Positions 39,601 through 42,600 of a DNA stretch of 64,000 nucleotides are shown here, one piece after another. The DNA comes from Fragum whitleyi (Eukaryota; Mollusca; Bivalvia; Cardiida; Cardiidae). The position numbers were made by a program, and so were the translations under genes. Numbering within the stretch: position 1 is the first letter of the stretch; every line of letters starts with the position of its first letter. The DNA is taken from positions 26,975,208 to 27,039,207 of the forward strand of contig OX411559.1 of NCBI GenBank assembly GCA_948146395.1. The letters run 5' to 3'. A model generated the notes under the pieces. The model saw only the letters and a list, made by a program, of their open reading frames with translations, searched no databases and was not told where the DNA came from.

Positions 39601-42600
39601 ATAGACACTGAGCCAATACAGTTCTTCTCCAAAAACTAAATCTAAAATAGTAAGTCTTCCTCTATATATGTTTATTTTGTTAAACTAGCCCAGTTAGATC
39701 CAATCTTTTTCAAACATCTGTGTGTAGTTGGTCATTTTTTGTTGAGTTTTTTTTTAAATATCATTTTATAGGTATACAAATTTCAATATTTATCAAATGG
39801 TATTTTACACTATCATGCATGCTTGTACACTTAATTCAAAAGAGGTGTCTTTGTAGATTCATTTGTTTGAATGGTATCCAACACTGCTTTAAAACAGTTT
39901 TTCAGTCATATCTTGGCGACTGGAGTACCTATCCATATATGCCTGGGGCCTGTTTCATCAAAATAATTAAGACGTGTTTTTGTCTTACCTATGACTTAGC
40001 ACATATTTAGTTCAACAATCATGTATCACCAATCTATCAATACCTATGTTTAAGTGATTATTGTTGTTACTGTTACGAAAGTCATAAGTAAGACAAAAAT
40101 ATGTCCTAAATGTTTTGATGAAACTGGCCCCTGGTATTTCTCCATCCAGTCCCACCAGTACATCCTTTCTAAGCCTCCAGCTGCAATTGCACTTATGTTG
40201 ACAATTATCTACCCATTGGTGGGAGACACCTATCAGACAGGATATCAGGAATCGCCCCAACTGCGCTATGACCATGGAAACGCTCTTATGTCAGCCGACT
40301 TTTATGCTCCATTCTCAAAGTGATATTCATGGATTTAAATCCTACTTACATTGCTTACATTAACGTAGGCAGGGTTGAATGCTGGTCTCATCCCCATGGT
40401 TTTGGCCCCTGCTGGAGACCCTCCACCTAGCACATATTCCACCATGTTCACCCCTAGGGACCCTCCACCAGGTTCTGCGTGACGAGATGACAGTACGTTA
40501 GACGGGGCATCAAATTTGAGCCCTTGTGTTCCTGGAAAGCTACCCGGTCGACGATGTGCGGCCATTGGGTAACTCGGTGTGGCTTGTGCAACAATGTTCG
40601 GGTCTAAAATTTGTAAATTAGTTCTCTTTAGGCTACTTACAAGCTAAGTCACACCAAATAAAGAAAGGAACACAAGACAAATACATGGATAAAGATTTTG
40701 ATTAAATGCAAATTTTCTCTTCAACAACATTTCAAAGATTGTTATTACCTGTATTCATTTTCTGAACTCTAGATATCACTTCAAAGACAAAATAATCCTG
40801 TCAATTTATGTACAACATTTTACACAGTATTAAAAGTTATTTAGTAGCAACTGGAACATTCAACTATGTATTTCTAGTACAGGGTTTTAGTCTGTCATTA
40901 CCAAAATAGGGTCCTAAGAACTAAATCATTGATATCCTAAGGGTCCTTTCTTAATTTTGGGAGTCCCTGCTTTAGGTATAGACTATTTCTTTTAGGCTAT
41001 AATCTTTCATTTTGTACATTTAGAGCTCTTCCCTAGTTAAAGGTAAAGATATTGACAGAAGTATATTACTATTTGGGGCTCAACTTCAGGAAAGTATTAA
41101 AGACTGTTTAAAACAGTTTCTTTGCTGAAGTGGCAACTTCATGGTTAAATGCTATAGAAATGTTCAAAACCTGTTATTACCTGTTTGTGGTCCTGGATTC
41201 CATCCCCCCTCATCTCGAGGTCGGTTCCAGGGGTTTGTCTGAAACATGGCAGGATTGGGGTCTTGTTTATTGGTGTCTCCACCCGGACCCATGTCCCACA
41301 TCTTCTTTGGGGGCTGAAATAATGGTTCCCAGTTCAAATTGTTGTGTGTGATTTCAAAATAAAAATTTCTAACATGTCACTGTGCAAACAAAACGGTTGA
41401 TAAGTTGGGGTAGCCCACTGAGTGGTTATTTGCCTTAGTTTGTTAACTCAACTTGTTAACTCAAATAAGTGCAAATACCATAGGGTTTAAATGAAGTTTT
41501 ATTAACAATCTACTGCTACGAAAAGTAGACCTGTGAATTTTATAAACAAGTATAAGGCCATTACAAATGAAAGGAATAAAGTGGAGTTTTAGAACTTAAG
41601 TTTCGAAAAATATTATAATTTCAAAATTTTAAACAAAAGCTTCATGGCTTACCTCTCGCCCATCTATGGCCATTCCATGAAAGTTTCTCTCTAATTCTTG
41701 AACAGTCATTCCCCTGGTCTGTGACTGAAATAAAAAGTTTCAAGATAAACATTTTTTAAGTAGTGTGGAAATACAGATTCTCACCATTTGTCCCTGGGCA
41801 TGTAAAAGATAATTTCCTACTTATCAATGAACAAAATGAACTTGTATGTAAAACAAGAGCACCGCCTACGGGTGCCTACGCTCGGCTGTCGAGTGCAGGA
41901 TGGTTGGAAAAAATCTAAGTCGAAAAGGGGCATAATTTGCACAAAATGCATCTAGAGTTATCCCCCTTGATAGTGTAGGTTGCTCTTTTGATGGTGAACA
42001 TGTGTGCCAAGTTTCAAGTGAATGCCTTCAGTAGAACCAGATATAACAAAATGCCAAAGTTTTCGCATGACAATGACAACAACGACAACAACAACACGGG
42101 TTTTCTCCGAAAACAGCCGAGCTAATAAAAATTGATAGATTTTGAGAAAAAATTTGTTTTAAAGAAGAAAATGTTGGAATCCAGTATTTTCTCTTCATTT
42201 AAAACAATGTTTTCTATCCTTGCAAACAGACAGGCTAATTATTGTCTTAGGTCTATCAGGTACAATTCCAACATTTGCCCTGGTATTTACTTGTTCAGGA
42301 CAAGTTGTGCATGGGAATTTCACACCCCGATTTTTTTTTAAATATCTGTTATTTCCATGGGTATCATGCTAAATCACTACAAAGGACAAGTGTTTGTCCT
42401 TTAAACCAAGATTTTGACCCCCAAATATATCTGATAATACATTATTTTGACCCTTAGAAATTTCATTCCAGGGGTGCATTGTGACCTGACCCCCTTTAAC
42501 AAAATTTCCAAGGGTCAAATCTTTTTTATGACGCATCTGATATACTATCTAGAACTTTACAACTCAATTGCTCACTTTATACTTTTAAAAGAACGGGTCC

